This document shows positions 46,319 to 54,568 of a stretch of DNA of 64,000 bases, piece after piece. The position numbers and the translations under genes were made by a program. Origin of the DNA: Mesorhizobium sp. GbtcB19. Its GTDB lineage: Bacteria; Pseudomonadota; Alphaproteobacteria; Rhizobiales; Rhizobiaceae. The stretch is taken from the NCBI RefSeq assembly GCF_019091085.1, contig NZ_JAGXJY010000021.1, positions 29,633-93,632 on the forward strand. Reading direction: 5' to 3'. Position 1 is the first letter of the stretch. Every line of letters starts with the position of its first letter. The notes under the pieces were generated by a model. The model did not search any database. It was not told where the DNA came from and saw only the letters and a list, made by a program, of their open reading frames with translations.

Positions 46319-46383
46319 GCAATTCCAGGAAAAGTGTGTAACGGTTTTCCGTCCGGAATTGCGTAGAAACAAACACTTAGAGC
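46318..46383 (+). repeat. Double-hairpin intergenic repeat, copy C (second hairpin decayed)
   Basis: Starts at the last base of the mimR stop codon. The first hairpin (GCAATTCC...GGAATTGC) is intact and matches copies A and B. The second is reduced to a TTAGAGCGGC remnant. It lies between convergent mimR and the aquaporin gene, where a bidirectional terminator is expected. Confidence 0.8.
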
Positions 46384-46464
46384 GGCAAAAAGAAACCCAT
46401 GGCATTCGCGCCACGGGGTTCGGGGAACTCAGTCGCCTGAGAGAGCGGCGGATCGACCCGTCGG

Positions 46465-47154
46465 TCAGGCGGGTTGCGGAGCCGGCTCGCCCGCGCCGAT
46501 CACGCCAACGCGCAGCGCAAGTCCGGCCGCGGCGGCACCGAGGCAAGGCGCGACGATATACAGCCAGAGCTGTGACAGCGCCGCCCCGCCGGCGAACAGG
46601 GCCGGACCCAGCGAACGGGCCGGATTGACGGACGACCCGGACACAGCAATGCCGGCAAGGTGGATCATGACCAGCGTCAGCCCGATCGCCAGGCCGGCCA
46701 GAGGTCCGGCACCGCCTTCGGCGGTCGCGCGAAGGATGACGACCAGAAACAGGAACGTGGCGACTGCCTCGAACAGGAAGGCCGAAGTCGCCGAATAGGC
46801 CGACCAGCCATTCTGGGCAAAGCCGTTCGCGGCGACGTCGTAGCCACCACCCTTCCCCTCCACGATCACATAAAGGACGGCCGATGCGACGATCGCCCCC
46901 AGACACTGTGCGACGACATAGCCGATCAGATCGCCGGATTTCATCCGGCCGGAAACAAAGACGCCCAGGCTCACCGCCGGATTGAGATGGGCGCCGGAAA
47001 TCGGCCCGATCGAATAGGCCATCGCCACCACCGACAGGCCGAAGGCCATGGCGACACCGAGCAGGCCGACCTCCGAGCGCATGAACAGAACCGTCGCGCA
47101 GCCGAAGAAGACCAGCGCGAAGGTGCCGACGAATTCACAGATGTATTTGTTCAT
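46465..47154 (-). CDS. aqpZ: Aquaporin, AqpZ-like
   Basis: 229 residues with six membrane spans. Both NPA boxes are present: GAHLNPAVSLG in the first half and SSVNPARSLGPAL, with the selectivity-filter arginine, in the second. The N-terminus NKYICEFVGTFALVFFGCATVLF matches bacterial water channels. The protein should pass water and possibly small neutral solutes. It is the last gene of the monooxygenase operon, 72 bases after the alcohol dehydrogenase. A channel at this position is unusual; passage of a small alcohol or ketone, or osmotic adjustment, is possible but not supported by sequence. Confidence 0.9.
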   Translation of the reverse strand: MNKYICEFVGTFALVFFGCATVLFMRSEVGLLGVAMAFGLSVVAMAYSIGPISGAHLNPAVSLGVFVSGRMKSGDLIGYVVAQCLGAIVASAVLYVIVEGKGGGYDVAANGFAQNGWSAYSATSAFLFEAVATFLFLVVILRATAEGGAGPLAGLAIGLTLVMIHLAGIAVSGSSVNPARSLGPALFAGGAALSQLWLYIVAPCLGAAAAGLALRVGVIGAGEPAPQPA

Positions 47155-47226
47155 ATGTTGTCTCCCTCTGGATGATGATGGGGACCGGGCGCCGCACCGG
47201 TCGGCGCGGTGTTCGGTCCAGGCATT

Positions 47227-48270
47227 TCACGGCACGATGACGCCGCGGCCGGTGAACCGCCGGTTCTTGAAATCGTCGAGCGCGGTATTGATGCTTGCGA
47301 GGTTGTATTCGGTGTAGTGCATCTTCACCTTGCCGTCGGCGTTGAGCTCCATCAGTTCGACGAGCTCGGTGAAATTGCCGACCAGGCTGCCGCCGATGTT
47401 GATCTCCTCGATCACCAGATGCGCGGTCGGCACGTTGACCGAGCCGCCATAGCCGACGACGAACAGCTGGCCGCCCTTGCGCACCATCTTCCAGCAGATG
47501 TTCTCGACGCCGAGCTCGCCGACGAAGTCGATGACCACATGGGCGCCGCCGCCGGTGATCGCCTTCACCTCCTCGACGACATTCGGCCCGCCGTCGAGGA
47601 CGAAATCGGCGCCAAGGTCCTTGGCCAGCACGCGCGCCGCCGGCTCGCGGTCGACGGCGATGATGCGGCAGCCGGAAATCGCGTGAAGCGACTGCAGCGC
47701 GATGTGGCCAAGCCCGCCGATGCCGAGCAGGACGCAGTAGCTGCCAGGTCGCAAAAGCTTCGCCGCGCGTTTGGCCGCGCGATACGCGGTGATGCCGGCA
47801 TCGGCCAGCGGCGCCACCTCGATCGGCGTGACATTGGCGTTCAGCTTGATCAGCGAGCGTTCGCTGGTGATGAAATACTCAGCGAAGCCGCCATTCATGC
47901 CAAGGCCGGGGAATTGGCCATTGTCGCAATACATGTCTTCGCCATGCCGGCAGTTGAGGCAGATGCCGCAGGAGCGGAAGGGATGGCAGATCACCGCGTC
48001 GCCGCGCTTGACCGATCTGACGCCGCTGCCGACCTCCTCGACCCAGCCGGCATTCTCATGGCCCATGATATAGGGCAGCAGCGTGCCCTCGGGGTCCATC
48101 GTCGGCTTCCACACGCCTTCGATGATGTGCAGGTCGGTGCGGCAGAGACCGGCGGCGCCGACCCGCACGATCACCTCGTCAGGAGCCGTGATCGTCGGCG
48201 CCTTGACCTCCTCGATCTTGAGCTTCACGTTCATATGCGGGTCGTATTCGTAAAGTCTGGCAGCTTTCAT
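47227..48270 (-). CDS. Zinc-dependent NAD(P) alcohol dehydrogenase
   Basis: 347 residues of the medium-chain dehydrogenase family. Catalytic zinc ligands are C43 (AGLCRTDLH) and H71-E72 (MGHENAG), with the third site in the PLADAG segment. Structural zinc cysteines are C101, C104, C107 and C115 (SCGICLNCRHGEDMYC). The coenzyme-binding motif is GIGGLGHIAL. It would oxidise the alcohol made by the monooxygenase, such as a secondary or primary propanol. It lies 30 bases after the GroEL-like gene. Alcohol dehydrogenases occupy the same position in actinobacterial prm/mim gene clusters. Confidence 0.92.
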   Translation of the reverse strand: MKAARLYEYDPHMNVKLKIEEVKAPTITAPDEVIVRVGAAGLCRTDLHIIEGVWKPTMDPEGTLLPYIMGHENAGWVEEVGSGVRSVKRGDAVICHPFRSCGICLNCRHGEDMYCDNGQFPGLGMNGGFAEYFITSERSLIKLNANVTPIEVAPLADAGITAYRAAKRAAKLLRPGSYCVLLGIGGLGHIALQSLHAISGCRIIAVDREPAARVLAKDLGADFVLDGGPNVVEEVKAITGGGAHVVIDFVGELGVENICWKMVRKGGQLFVVGYGGSVNVPTAHLVIEEINIGGSLVGNFTELVELMELNADGKVKMHYTEYNLASINTALDDFKNRRFTGRGVIVP

Positions 48271-48300
48271 CGTCTTATCCTCTCAGGTCCGGAAATTGGG

Positions 48301-49932
48301 TCAGGCGCGGCCGAGCTTTTCGGAGCCGCCGCCGCGTGCCGGTCCCACCGTCGGGTCCTCGTCCTCGGCGAGATCGCCGATCAAGGTTTCAGTGGTCAGG
48401 ATCAGCGTCGCGACGGACGCCGCATTGGCGAGCGCCGTATAGGTGACGCGGACGGGGTCGATGATCCCGGCTTCGAACATGTTCTGGTAGTTGCCGGCGG
48501 ACGCGTTGTAGCCGTAGCCGCCGTTGATGCGCGTCACCTCTGTGACCACGGCCTCGGGATCGGCGCCGGCATTGGCGGCGATGCGCCACAGTGGTCGTGT
48601 CAGCACTGAACGCACCAGGCGTACGCCTTCGGCGATGTCCCCCTCGGCTTCGGCCGCCACCTTGTCGAGCAGCGGCGCGATCTGGGCCAGCGCCGAGCCG
48701 CCGCCGGCGACCACGCCCTCCTCGGACGCCGCGCGCACCGCATTCAGCGAATCCTCGATCAGCTGGATGGTCCGCTTCTGCTCGACCGGCGTGACGCCGC
48801 CGGCATAGAGGATCGCCGTGCCGCCCGAGAGCTTGGCCAGGCGCTCGCGCAGCTTGTCCTGCTCGATGTTCGGCGGCGCGACCTCATATTGGCGCTGCAC
48901 CTGGGCGCGCCGGGAGGCGATCACGTCATGGTCGCCGCCGCCGCGGATGATCGAGGTGTAGGACGAGCTGGTCTTTACCCGGTCGGCCGTCCCGAGGTCT
49001 TCGGCGGTGACGTCTTCAAGCCGGCCGCCGAGATCGCGGGCGATCACCTTGCCGCCGGTGATGATCGCCAGATCCTCCATCATTGCCTTCCGCCAATGGC
49101 CATATTCCGGCGGATGGACGACGAGGTATTTGCCAGGCCCCTGCTTGCCGAGCAGCGTGACCACGACCTCCGGCGACACTTCCTCGGACACGATCAACAG
49201 CGGCCGCCCGGCTTCGTCGGCGATGCGGCGCACGGTCTCGAGCGCCTTGGGCTCCTTGATCTTGAGATCGGTCATCAGGATGTAGGGCCGCTCCAGGACG
49301 GCCTCCATCTTCTCCTGGTCGGTGACCATATGATGCGAGAGGTAGCCGCGGTCGAAGGACATGCCCTCGACCACGTCGAGCGTGGTCTCGGTGGTGACGC
49401 TGAAGTCGGTGGTGATGACGCCTTCCGCCCCGACGCGCTGATGCGCTTCCGCCACCAGCGCGCCAAGCCTGGCGTCGGTCGCGGCGATGTTGGCGACCGA
49501 GGCGAGTATCCCGTTGCCCTTGGCCGGCTTGGCGGAAGCCTTGAGAGCAGCCACCACCGCCGTCACGGCGAGCTCGATGCCCTTGCACAGATCGACCGAT
49601 TTGGCTCCGCGCTCATTCGCCTCGATGCCGCCCTGGATCAGCGCGTTGGCGAGCACGATGGCAGTCGTCGTGCCATCTCCCGCCACTTCGTTCGTCTGCA
49701 TCGACACTTCGCGGACGACTTGCGCGCCCATATTCTCGAAGCGATCGTGGAGTTCGATCTCCGACGCGATGCTGACGCCGTCGCGCGTCACCATCGGCGT
49801 CCCGATCGGCCGGTCGATCATGGCGTTCATGCCTTTGGGCCCGAGCGTCGGCTCGACGGCCGTCGCCAGCCTGAAGACGCCTCGGGCAAGAGCGCGACGG
49901 GCCTCTGAATTGTGCAGCATGATTTTGGGCAT
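48301..49932 (-). CDS. GroEL-family chaperonin paralogue dedicated to the monooxygenase (MimG-like)
   Basis: 543 residues. GroEL signatures are present: VEPTLGPKGMNAMID, the ATP-binding GDGTTTAIVLANALI, and EEGVVAGGGSALAQ. It lacks the usual GGM-repeat tail, ending instead in GGGSEKLGRA. No groES gene is adjacent. From knowledge of actinobacterial mim/prm operons, a GroEL-like protein there is needed to fold the hydroxylase large subunit; the same operon position here supports that role. It is distinct from a housekeeping groEL, which normally follows groES. A separate ribosome site (AGGAGG) precedes the start. Confidence 0.9.
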   Translation of the reverse strand: MPKIMLHNSEARRALARGVFRLATAVEPTLGPKGMNAMIDRPIGTPMVTRDGVSIASEIELHDRFENMGAQVVREVSMQTNEVAGDGTTTAIVLANALIQGGIEANERGAKSVDLCKGIELAVTAVVAALKASAKPAKGNGILASVANIAATDARLGALVAEAHQRVGAEGVITTDFSVTTETTLDVVEGMSFDRGYLSHHMVTDQEKMEAVLERPYILMTDLKIKEPKALETVRRIADEAGRPLLIVSEEVSPEVVVTLLGKQGPGKYLVVHPPEYGHWRKAMMEDLAIITGGKVIARDLGGRLEDVTAEDLGTADRVKTSSSYTSIIRGGGDHDVIASRRAQVQRQYEVAPPNIEQDKLRERLAKLSGGTAILYAGGVTPVEQKRTIQLIEDSLNAVRAASEEGVVAGGGSALAQIAPLLDKVAAEAEGDIAEGVRLVRSVLTRPLWRIAANAGADPEAVVTEVTRINGGYGYNASAGNYQNMFEAGIIDPVRVTYTALANAASVATLILTTETLIGDLAEDEDPTVGPARGGGSEKLGRA

Positions 49933-50007
49933 GATTCCTCCTTCCGCCTTACGGGCGGGTTGTTGGTTAGGGGCCTCGTGCGAGGGAGGCCGTTGCTTTC
50001 GATTCTG

Positions 50008-50805
50008 TTAGACGGCCGGCGCGCTTCGCGCCGGCACGCGGTCCATGATGAAATCGACCAGCGTCGGTTCGCCGTCGATCACGTCCAGTTCCTTGTACCG
50101 GGTCTGCTTGAGCCCACGGCAAAGCGCGCCGTTGAACTCCATGTTGACGCGCACGCCGCGCAGTTCGGCGAGATAGGCGCTGAGCGCATCGGCCGGTATG
50201 TGCTGCCCTTCCCAGGTCACGAAGACGGGACCATCCGCCTGACGACCGGGAAAGCGCTCGAGCACAGCTGCCCTGTACCTGGGCTTCTGTTTGGTCGCTT
50301 CGCCCGGTTCGAACCGTGCGACGTCGTATGCCGGCAGGTCCATGCCGACGATTTCCCGGTCCGTCAGGCCGTGTTGCCGCAGGCCGCGCAAGACCGCCTC
50401 CTGGCGCCGTTTGAATGCCTTCATGCTGAAGGTTTCGCGCACGGCGCCGAGATCCGCGTCCGCGGCCAGCTCGGCGAATATGTCGCCGAATGTCTTGCCG
50501 GCCTCGATGCCGCGATTGACCTCGTCGGCGAACATGTGGTCGTGCAGCTTGACGCTATACGCCGGCGACCAGGAGAGCCGGTCGAGCGCACAACGGACGC
50601 CGTCGAGCATGAGGAATGCGAAGTTGGGCGAGCACCAGTAGGTGGGCAGGCGGAAATCGACCTCCACGCTGCCGTCACCCTTCACCTCGGCCCGCTCGAC
50701 GAAGCCCATCTCGTTAATGGGTTCGTCGAGTTCCGGGTCGTTGACCTCACCAAGGCGCCGCCAGAGTTCCTTCTCGCGGCTGTTGGAAACACTGGCGCTT
50801 GCCAT
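50008..50805 (-). CDS. DUF59/MIP18-family iron-sulfur or metal-centre assembly protein
   Basis: 265 residues. The N-terminal domain (about 12-95) is DUF59: LWRRLGEVNDPELDEPINEMG contains the family's DPEL...P motif, and PTYWCSPNFAFLMLDGVRCAL carries a cysteine in the usual region. The remaining 170 residues are of unknown fold. DUF59 proteins assist Fe-S or metal-cofactor assembly. In propane-type monooxygenase operons a homologue regularly accompanies the hydroxylase, presumably for loading the di-iron site. It lies five bases after the amidohydrolase stop. Confidence 0.82.
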   Translation of the reverse strand: MASASVSNSREKELWRRLGEVNDPELDEPINEMGFVERAEVKGDGSVEVDFRLPTYWCSPNFAFLMLDGVRCALDRLSWSPAYSVKLHDHMFADEVNRGIEAGKTFGDIFAELAADADLGAVRETFSMKAFKRRQEAVLRGLRQHGLTDREIVGMDLPAYDVARFEPGEATKQKPRYRAAVLERFPGRQADGPVFVTWEGQHIPADALSAYLAELRGVRVNMEFNGALCRGLKQTRYKELDVIDGEPTLVDFIMDRVPARSAPAV

Positions 50806-50810
50806 GGCTC

Positions 50811-51833
50811 CTACTCCGCCGCGATGCTGAAGGGCGAGCTTGCGAGCGCCTTCTTCTTGGCCTCGATGTCGATGTTGTAGAGGCGCGCGGCGTTGAGGCC
50901 GAGGATCTTCTCCTTGATCTCGTCGGTCAGTTGCACACCATGTTCCGCGGCGATGTCTTCCGGTATCTGATAGGCCCAGAATTTCTCGACGAGCCAGCGG
51001 GGCGTCCAGATCGCGTAGTCGGAGCCGAACAGGATTTTTTCCGGCCCTATCCAGAACAGCAATTCAGCGATGACCTCGCCGAAATAGCGCGGGCGCGAAT
51101 GGATGAAGGGCAATGCCACGGCCAGCCCGCCATAGACGTTGGTTTCCTGCGTCGCGATCCAGCAGAAATCGTCGAGGCGCGGCAGGCCGCAATGCTCGAT
51201 GATCCAGTTGAGGCCCTGGAAATCCGTCGCCGCATGGTCGACGTCGTGCACGTCGAACGCGTCCTTGCTGAGCGGGATGATGGTGGGTCCCTTGTGGACG
51301 TGTATGTTCCTGATGCCGAGCTTGTCGCAGAGCTCGAAGCATTTGTAGGCATCGGGGTCGGTCAGCTTCCAGCCCTTGGAGGCGCCGTTCCATTCGGCCG
51401 TGTACAACTTCACGCCCTTGACGTCGTAGGTCTCCTTGAGGAAGTGGATGTACTCGAGCGCCTTCTCGCCGTCGCGAGGATCGAAAGCACCGTTGACGAT
51501 GAAGCGCTCCGGATAGCGCTTGGCCACCTCGGCGTTGCGCTCGATCGTGTTGAAGCCGTTCTTGTAGAAATCCTTCAGATAGGTCGACTGGACGATCGCC
51601 ACGTCGTCGGGACCGTCGATGAACAGGTCGCGATAGAGATCGTCGGCGCTGTATTTCTCGAACTTGCCCTTTTCCCAGAGCTGGTCCTTCGGGCTCAGCC
51701 CGGTGTGATAGGCGTAGAAGCAATCGATGAACTGCTTGCCGTGAATATTCTTCTGGTTGTCCGGGCTGCCATCCCAGAAATGGGTGTGGCCATCGACCAC
51801 GAAAATGTCCTTGCCTTCCGGTGTTCTGTACAT
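50811..51833 (-). CDS. Amidohydrolase-2 family protein
   Basis: 340 residues from the ATG at 51833, preceded by GGAGG eight bases upstream; the frame continues further up, but that part overlaps mimD. It is a metal-dependent TIM barrel: VDGHTHFWD near residue 15 is the HxH motif, GIRNIHVHKG and WIIEHCGLPRL carry central histidines, and LFGSDYAIW has the late aspartate. ACMSD/o-pyrocatechuate-type decarboxylases and hydrolases share this fold. A homologue occurs in actinobacterial propane clusters, and its reaction there is unclear to me. It may act on a downstream acid or be needed for activity. Confidence 0.85.
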   Translation of the reverse strand: MYRTPEGKDIFVVDGHTHFWDGSPDNQKNIHGKQFIDCFYAYHTGLSPKDQLWEKGKFEKYSADDLYRDLFIDGPDDVAIVQSTYLKDFYKNGFNTIERNAEVAKRYPERFIVNGAFDPRDGEKALEYIHFLKETYDVKGVKLYTAEWNGASKGWKLTDPDAYKCFELCDKLGIRNIHVHKGPTIIPLSKDAFDVHDVDHAATDFQGLNWIIEHCGLPRLDDFCWIATQETNVYGGLAVALPFIHSRPRYFGEVIAELLFWIGPEKILFGSDYAIWTPRWLVEKFWAYQIPEDIAAEHGVQLTDEIKEKILGLNAARLYNIDIEAKKKALASSPFSIAAE

Positions 51834-51907
51834 TTTTGCCTCCGCAATCTTCGCGCTGATGAGACCGGCGTGCCGCGTCCACGCAGCACGCCGGGTTGTG
51901 GCTTTCC

Positions 51908-52276
51908 TCAGATGTATTCGAAGACCTCGTCCATGTTCCCGAACAGGATCACGGTGTTGTCGTCGATGCGCACCATGCGGCCGTAGTGGGTGGAGGTGTT
52001 GACCTCGAAAATCTCGGCGGTCATGTCGCGGCCGAGATATTCTGAGATCTCGTCCATCTTGAAGATCAGCTTGCCGTTGCCGTCGATACGGATCATGGCC
52101 GGCTGATAGGTGACGGTGACCCCCGGTTTCTTGCCCATGAATTCGGCGATGGCGCGGGCCTCGACCGAGTCGTTCATGGTGACGCCGCACTGGTGCGAAA
52201 TCGTCTGCTCGAAGGTGATGTCCTTCATCGACTTGAAGATGTTGGACTGCGAGGCGTCGCGTGCTGCTACTGACAT
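51908..52276 (-). CDS. mimD: Monooxygenase coupling (effector) protein, MmoB/DmpM family
   Basis: 122 residues, the normal size for the MmoB/DmpM family. Family segments are NDSVEARAIAEFMGKKPGVTVTY and IRIDGNGKLIFKMDEISEYLGRDM. The protein has no cofactor; it binds the hydroxylase and couples electron delivery to O2 activation. It lies 17 bases after mimC and before the amidohydrolase, the usual A-B-C-D order of group-5 soluble di-iron monooxygenases. An AGGGAGA ribosome site precedes the start. Confidence 0.93.
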   Translation of the reverse strand: MSVAARDASQSNIFKSMKDITFEQTISHQCGVTMNDSVEARAIAEFMGKKPGVTVTYQPAMIRIDGNGKLIFKMDEISEYLGRDMTAEIFEVNTSTHYGRMVRIDDNTVILFGNMDEVFEYI

Positions 52277-52292
52277 GATCTTCTCTCCCTGT

Positions 52293-53351
52293 TCAGCGCT
52301 TGAGGCCGAGTTCGCCGAGGATCCGGCCGATCCGTTCCTCGGATTGGGCGCGAACGTCGGTGAAGGAAATCGGCTTGGAATGCGGCATCGACCAGATCGG
52401 CTGCAGGCCGGTGGCTGCCTTGTCGGCGAGCGCGCCGTGCTTGTTCACCCAGCCCTGGAAGAGCTTCCTGTTCGCCGCGCCGTGCTTCTCGTCGTTGGCG
52501 AGCAGGTAGATCAGGTCGATGGTGTTGGCGAGGTTGCGCTCGTAGTCGGCCTCGGCCGCCGAGATCACCGGCGGCGTGATGAAATCGTGGTTGGCCGCCG
52601 CCGCCTGCATCAGGAAGCCGGAGCGGAACAACTCGCCGACCAGCGGCTCGAACACGATGTTGATGGCGAAGTATTGCTCGAGATAGTCGCTCGTGCCCAT
52701 GATGGTCTCGACCGCCTCGCGGGTGCCCTGCCACACGCCGTCCTCGAGCCAGTGCTTCTTGCCGAGCTCGTCGTCCCAGCCGGCGATGTCCATGCCGATC
52801 TCGGCGAGATAGAGCGTGATGTCCTGGGCGAGCCGCAGCTTGTAGGAGGAGTTGGTCAGCGTCGCATTGTTGATCATCTGCGTGTAGCCGTAGCGCTGCG
52901 CCTGCATGAGCGACGTGCCCAGGCCGAACTCGGCATGCTTCCATGCTCCCAGATGCGCCTGCAGGAGCTTGGCCCAGACCTTGTCGAACGTCTTCGGCGC
53001 GCCGGCCCGGCGGGCGTTGGTGATGACGCTCTGCACCATCGTCTCGATCTTCGACTGGCGCTGGTAGTGCGTGCGCTCCCATTCCTGGTCGGGAGCGCGG
53101 AAGGCATGCCAGTTCGAGCTCTTGGCGGCCGTGTTGTCCTTGACATAGGCGCCTTTGCCGTCCGGGAAGTTGATGATCCAGTCCTGGATCAGGTAGCGCT
53201 CCGGGTCGGGCTGCACGTCGACCGTGACATCCTCGTAATGGGTGGCGCGCTGACCTTTCGGATCGAAGTACCGATATTTGCGGCTGTCCGAATCGGCGAA
53301 GATCGCGGCGCCCGCGGCTCCCGATCCTACTGAACTCGACGTTGCTACCAT
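52293..53351 (-). CDS. mimC: Propane-type monooxygenase hydroxylase small (beta) subunit
   Basis: 352 residues from the ATG at 53351, preceded by GGGAG; upstream in-frame sequence overlaps the reductase gene. It is a ferritin-like helical protein of the MmoY/beta-subunit family, with SRKYRYFDPKGQRATHYEDVTVDVQPDPERY near the start, then KVWAKLLQAHLGAWKHAEFGLG and LRLAQDITLYLAEIGMDI. The beta subunit lacks iron ligands but forms the dimer core with MimA. The N-terminal 20 residues are a Ser/Ala/Gly-rich extension. It is the third gene of the operon. Confidence 0.93.
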   Translation of the reverse strand: MVATSSSVGSGAAGAAIFADSDSRKYRYFDPKGQRATHYEDVTVDVQPDPERYLIQDWIINFPDGKGAYVKDNTAAKSSNWHAFRAPDQEWERTHYQRQSKIETMVQSVITNARRAGAPKTFDKVWAKLLQAHLGAWKHAEFGLGTSLMQAQRYGYTQMINNATLTNSSYKLRLAQDITLYLAEIGMDIAGWDDELGKKHWLEDGVWQGTREAVETIMGTSDYLEQYFAINIVFEPLVGELFRSGFLMQAAAANHDFITPPVISAAEADYERNLANTIDLIYLLANDEKHGAANRKLFQGWVNKHGALADKAATGLQPIWSMPHSKPISFTDVRAQSEERIGRILGELGLKR

Positions 53352-53404
53352 TGTTTTCACTCCCTTTGTTGCAGTTGCTCTAAAGTCACCGGCTCCGGCA
53401 CACC

Positions 53405-54463
53405 TCAATGGGCCGGGGTGGCACTGGACGATGTGGTGAACCTGTCGAAGAAGATGCGTTCCGCCTCGAAGCCGTTCATGAACAGAACGGGCTGCAGCGC
53501 ATCGATCATTGGCGGCGGGCCGCAGGCGTAGACGTCGCCCTGCCCGTCGACCGCGAGTTGCTTGAGCTTGGCGTCGACGCTCTGGTGCACGAAGCCGCGC
53601 TCGCCGTCCCATGCCTCTCCGTTCACATGCGAGAGAACGGGGATGAAGTTCAGCTCCGGGTGGCGACCGGCGAGCTCGGCGATCCTGTCGAGATAGAACA
53701 GGTCGTTAGGCGTCCGCGCGCCGTAGAAGAAATAGACGTCCCGCTTCTCGCCGCTCTTCAGGTGATCGTTGAGGATCGACCAGACCGGCGACATGCCGGA
53801 ACCGGCGCCGACCAGGATCAGGGGGCCTTGCCGTTCTTCCCGCCGGAAGCAGGTTCCATAGGGTCCGACGACGGTGACCTCGGCTCCGACGCGAATTCCT
53901 CCGGAATCGAGTTCTCCGGAGAATTTTCCTTCGGGATACTTCTTGATGATGAAGGAGAGCTTTTGGGTTTGGTCCGGCGTATTTGCCATGGAGAACGAGC
54001 GCGTAATCGTCTCCCCTTTTTGCGTGGTGACCGTGATGTCGACATATTGCCCAGCCCAGAATTTTATCGGCGAGCCCAGTTCGATCTCGATGCCGCGGAT
54101 GTCGTGGGTCAGATGCTCGAATTTCGAGATGCGGCCCTTGAACGTCTTCACCGCGATTGATTTCGCCAGAACCTCCTCGTCGTAGTTGAGGAGCTCGACC
54201 TGCATGTCGGAATAGGCGATCGACCGGCACAACAGGACGTGGCCGCTCTCCTTCTCCATGTCGTTGAGCGCGAAGGTCGAATATTTCAGCATGTCGACTT
54301 CGCCTTCGAGCAGCACGCATTTGCAGGCCGAGCATTGCCCTTCCTTGCAGCCATGCGGCAGCGCGATGCCCTGGCGGAATGCCGCGTTCAGCACCGTCTC
54401 GCCGTGTTCGACCTCGAATTCGACGCCGACCGGCTCCAGGCGCACCGTGTGAGCACCAGTCAT
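53405..54463 (-). CDS. mimB: Monooxygenase reductase, [2Fe-2S] ferredoxin plus FAD/NAD domains
   Basis: 352 residues from the ATG at 54463 with GGGAGG upstream. The N-terminal plant-type ferredoxin has cysteines C39, C44, C47 and C79 (HGCKEGQCSACKC and LLCRS). The flavin domain has RSFSMAN, and the NAD domain has LVGAGSGMSPVWS and YACGPPPMID. Electrons pass from NADH through FAD and the Fe-S cluster to the hydroxylase. It lies second in the operon, 105 bases after mimA, with a very stable hairpin in the gap that may set the ratio of hydroxylase to reductase. Confidence 0.95.
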   Translation of the reverse strand: MTGAHTVRLEPVGVEFEVEHGETVLNAAFRQGIALPHGCKEGQCSACKCVLLEGEVDMLKYSTFALNDMEKESGHVLLCRSIAYSDMQVELLNYDEEVLAKSIAVKTFKGRISKFEHLTHDIRGIEIELGSPIKFWAGQYVDITVTTQKGETITRSFSMANTPDQTQKLSFIIKKYPEGKFSGELDSGGIRVGAEVTVVGPYGTCFRREERQGPLILVGAGSGMSPVWSILNDHLKSGEKRDVYFFYGARTPNDLFYLDRIAELAGRHPELNFIPVLSHVNGEAWDGERGFVHQSVDAKLKQLAVDGQGDVYACGPPPMIDALQPVLFMNGFEAERIFFDRFTTSSSATPAH

Positions 54464-54533
54464 CGATAACCTCCCAATTCCTCTCCGTTCCCCGGCCTTT
54501 CGGGCGGGAAGTGGCCTTCCTCTGGATGGAGCG

Positions 54534-54555
54534 GGGGGTCGGGGACCCGACCCCC
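54534..54555 (-). promoter_or_regulatory. Intercistronic hairpin between mimA and mimB
   Basis: A perfect 9-bp all-strong stem, GGGGGTCGG with CCGACCCCC, around a 4-base loop. It lies 13 bases after the mimA stop on the minus strand, without a U-tract. It is likely an mRNA stabiliser or partial terminator rather than the end of the operon. Confidence 0.65.
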
Positions 54556-54568
54556 AGCGCACGGATGG

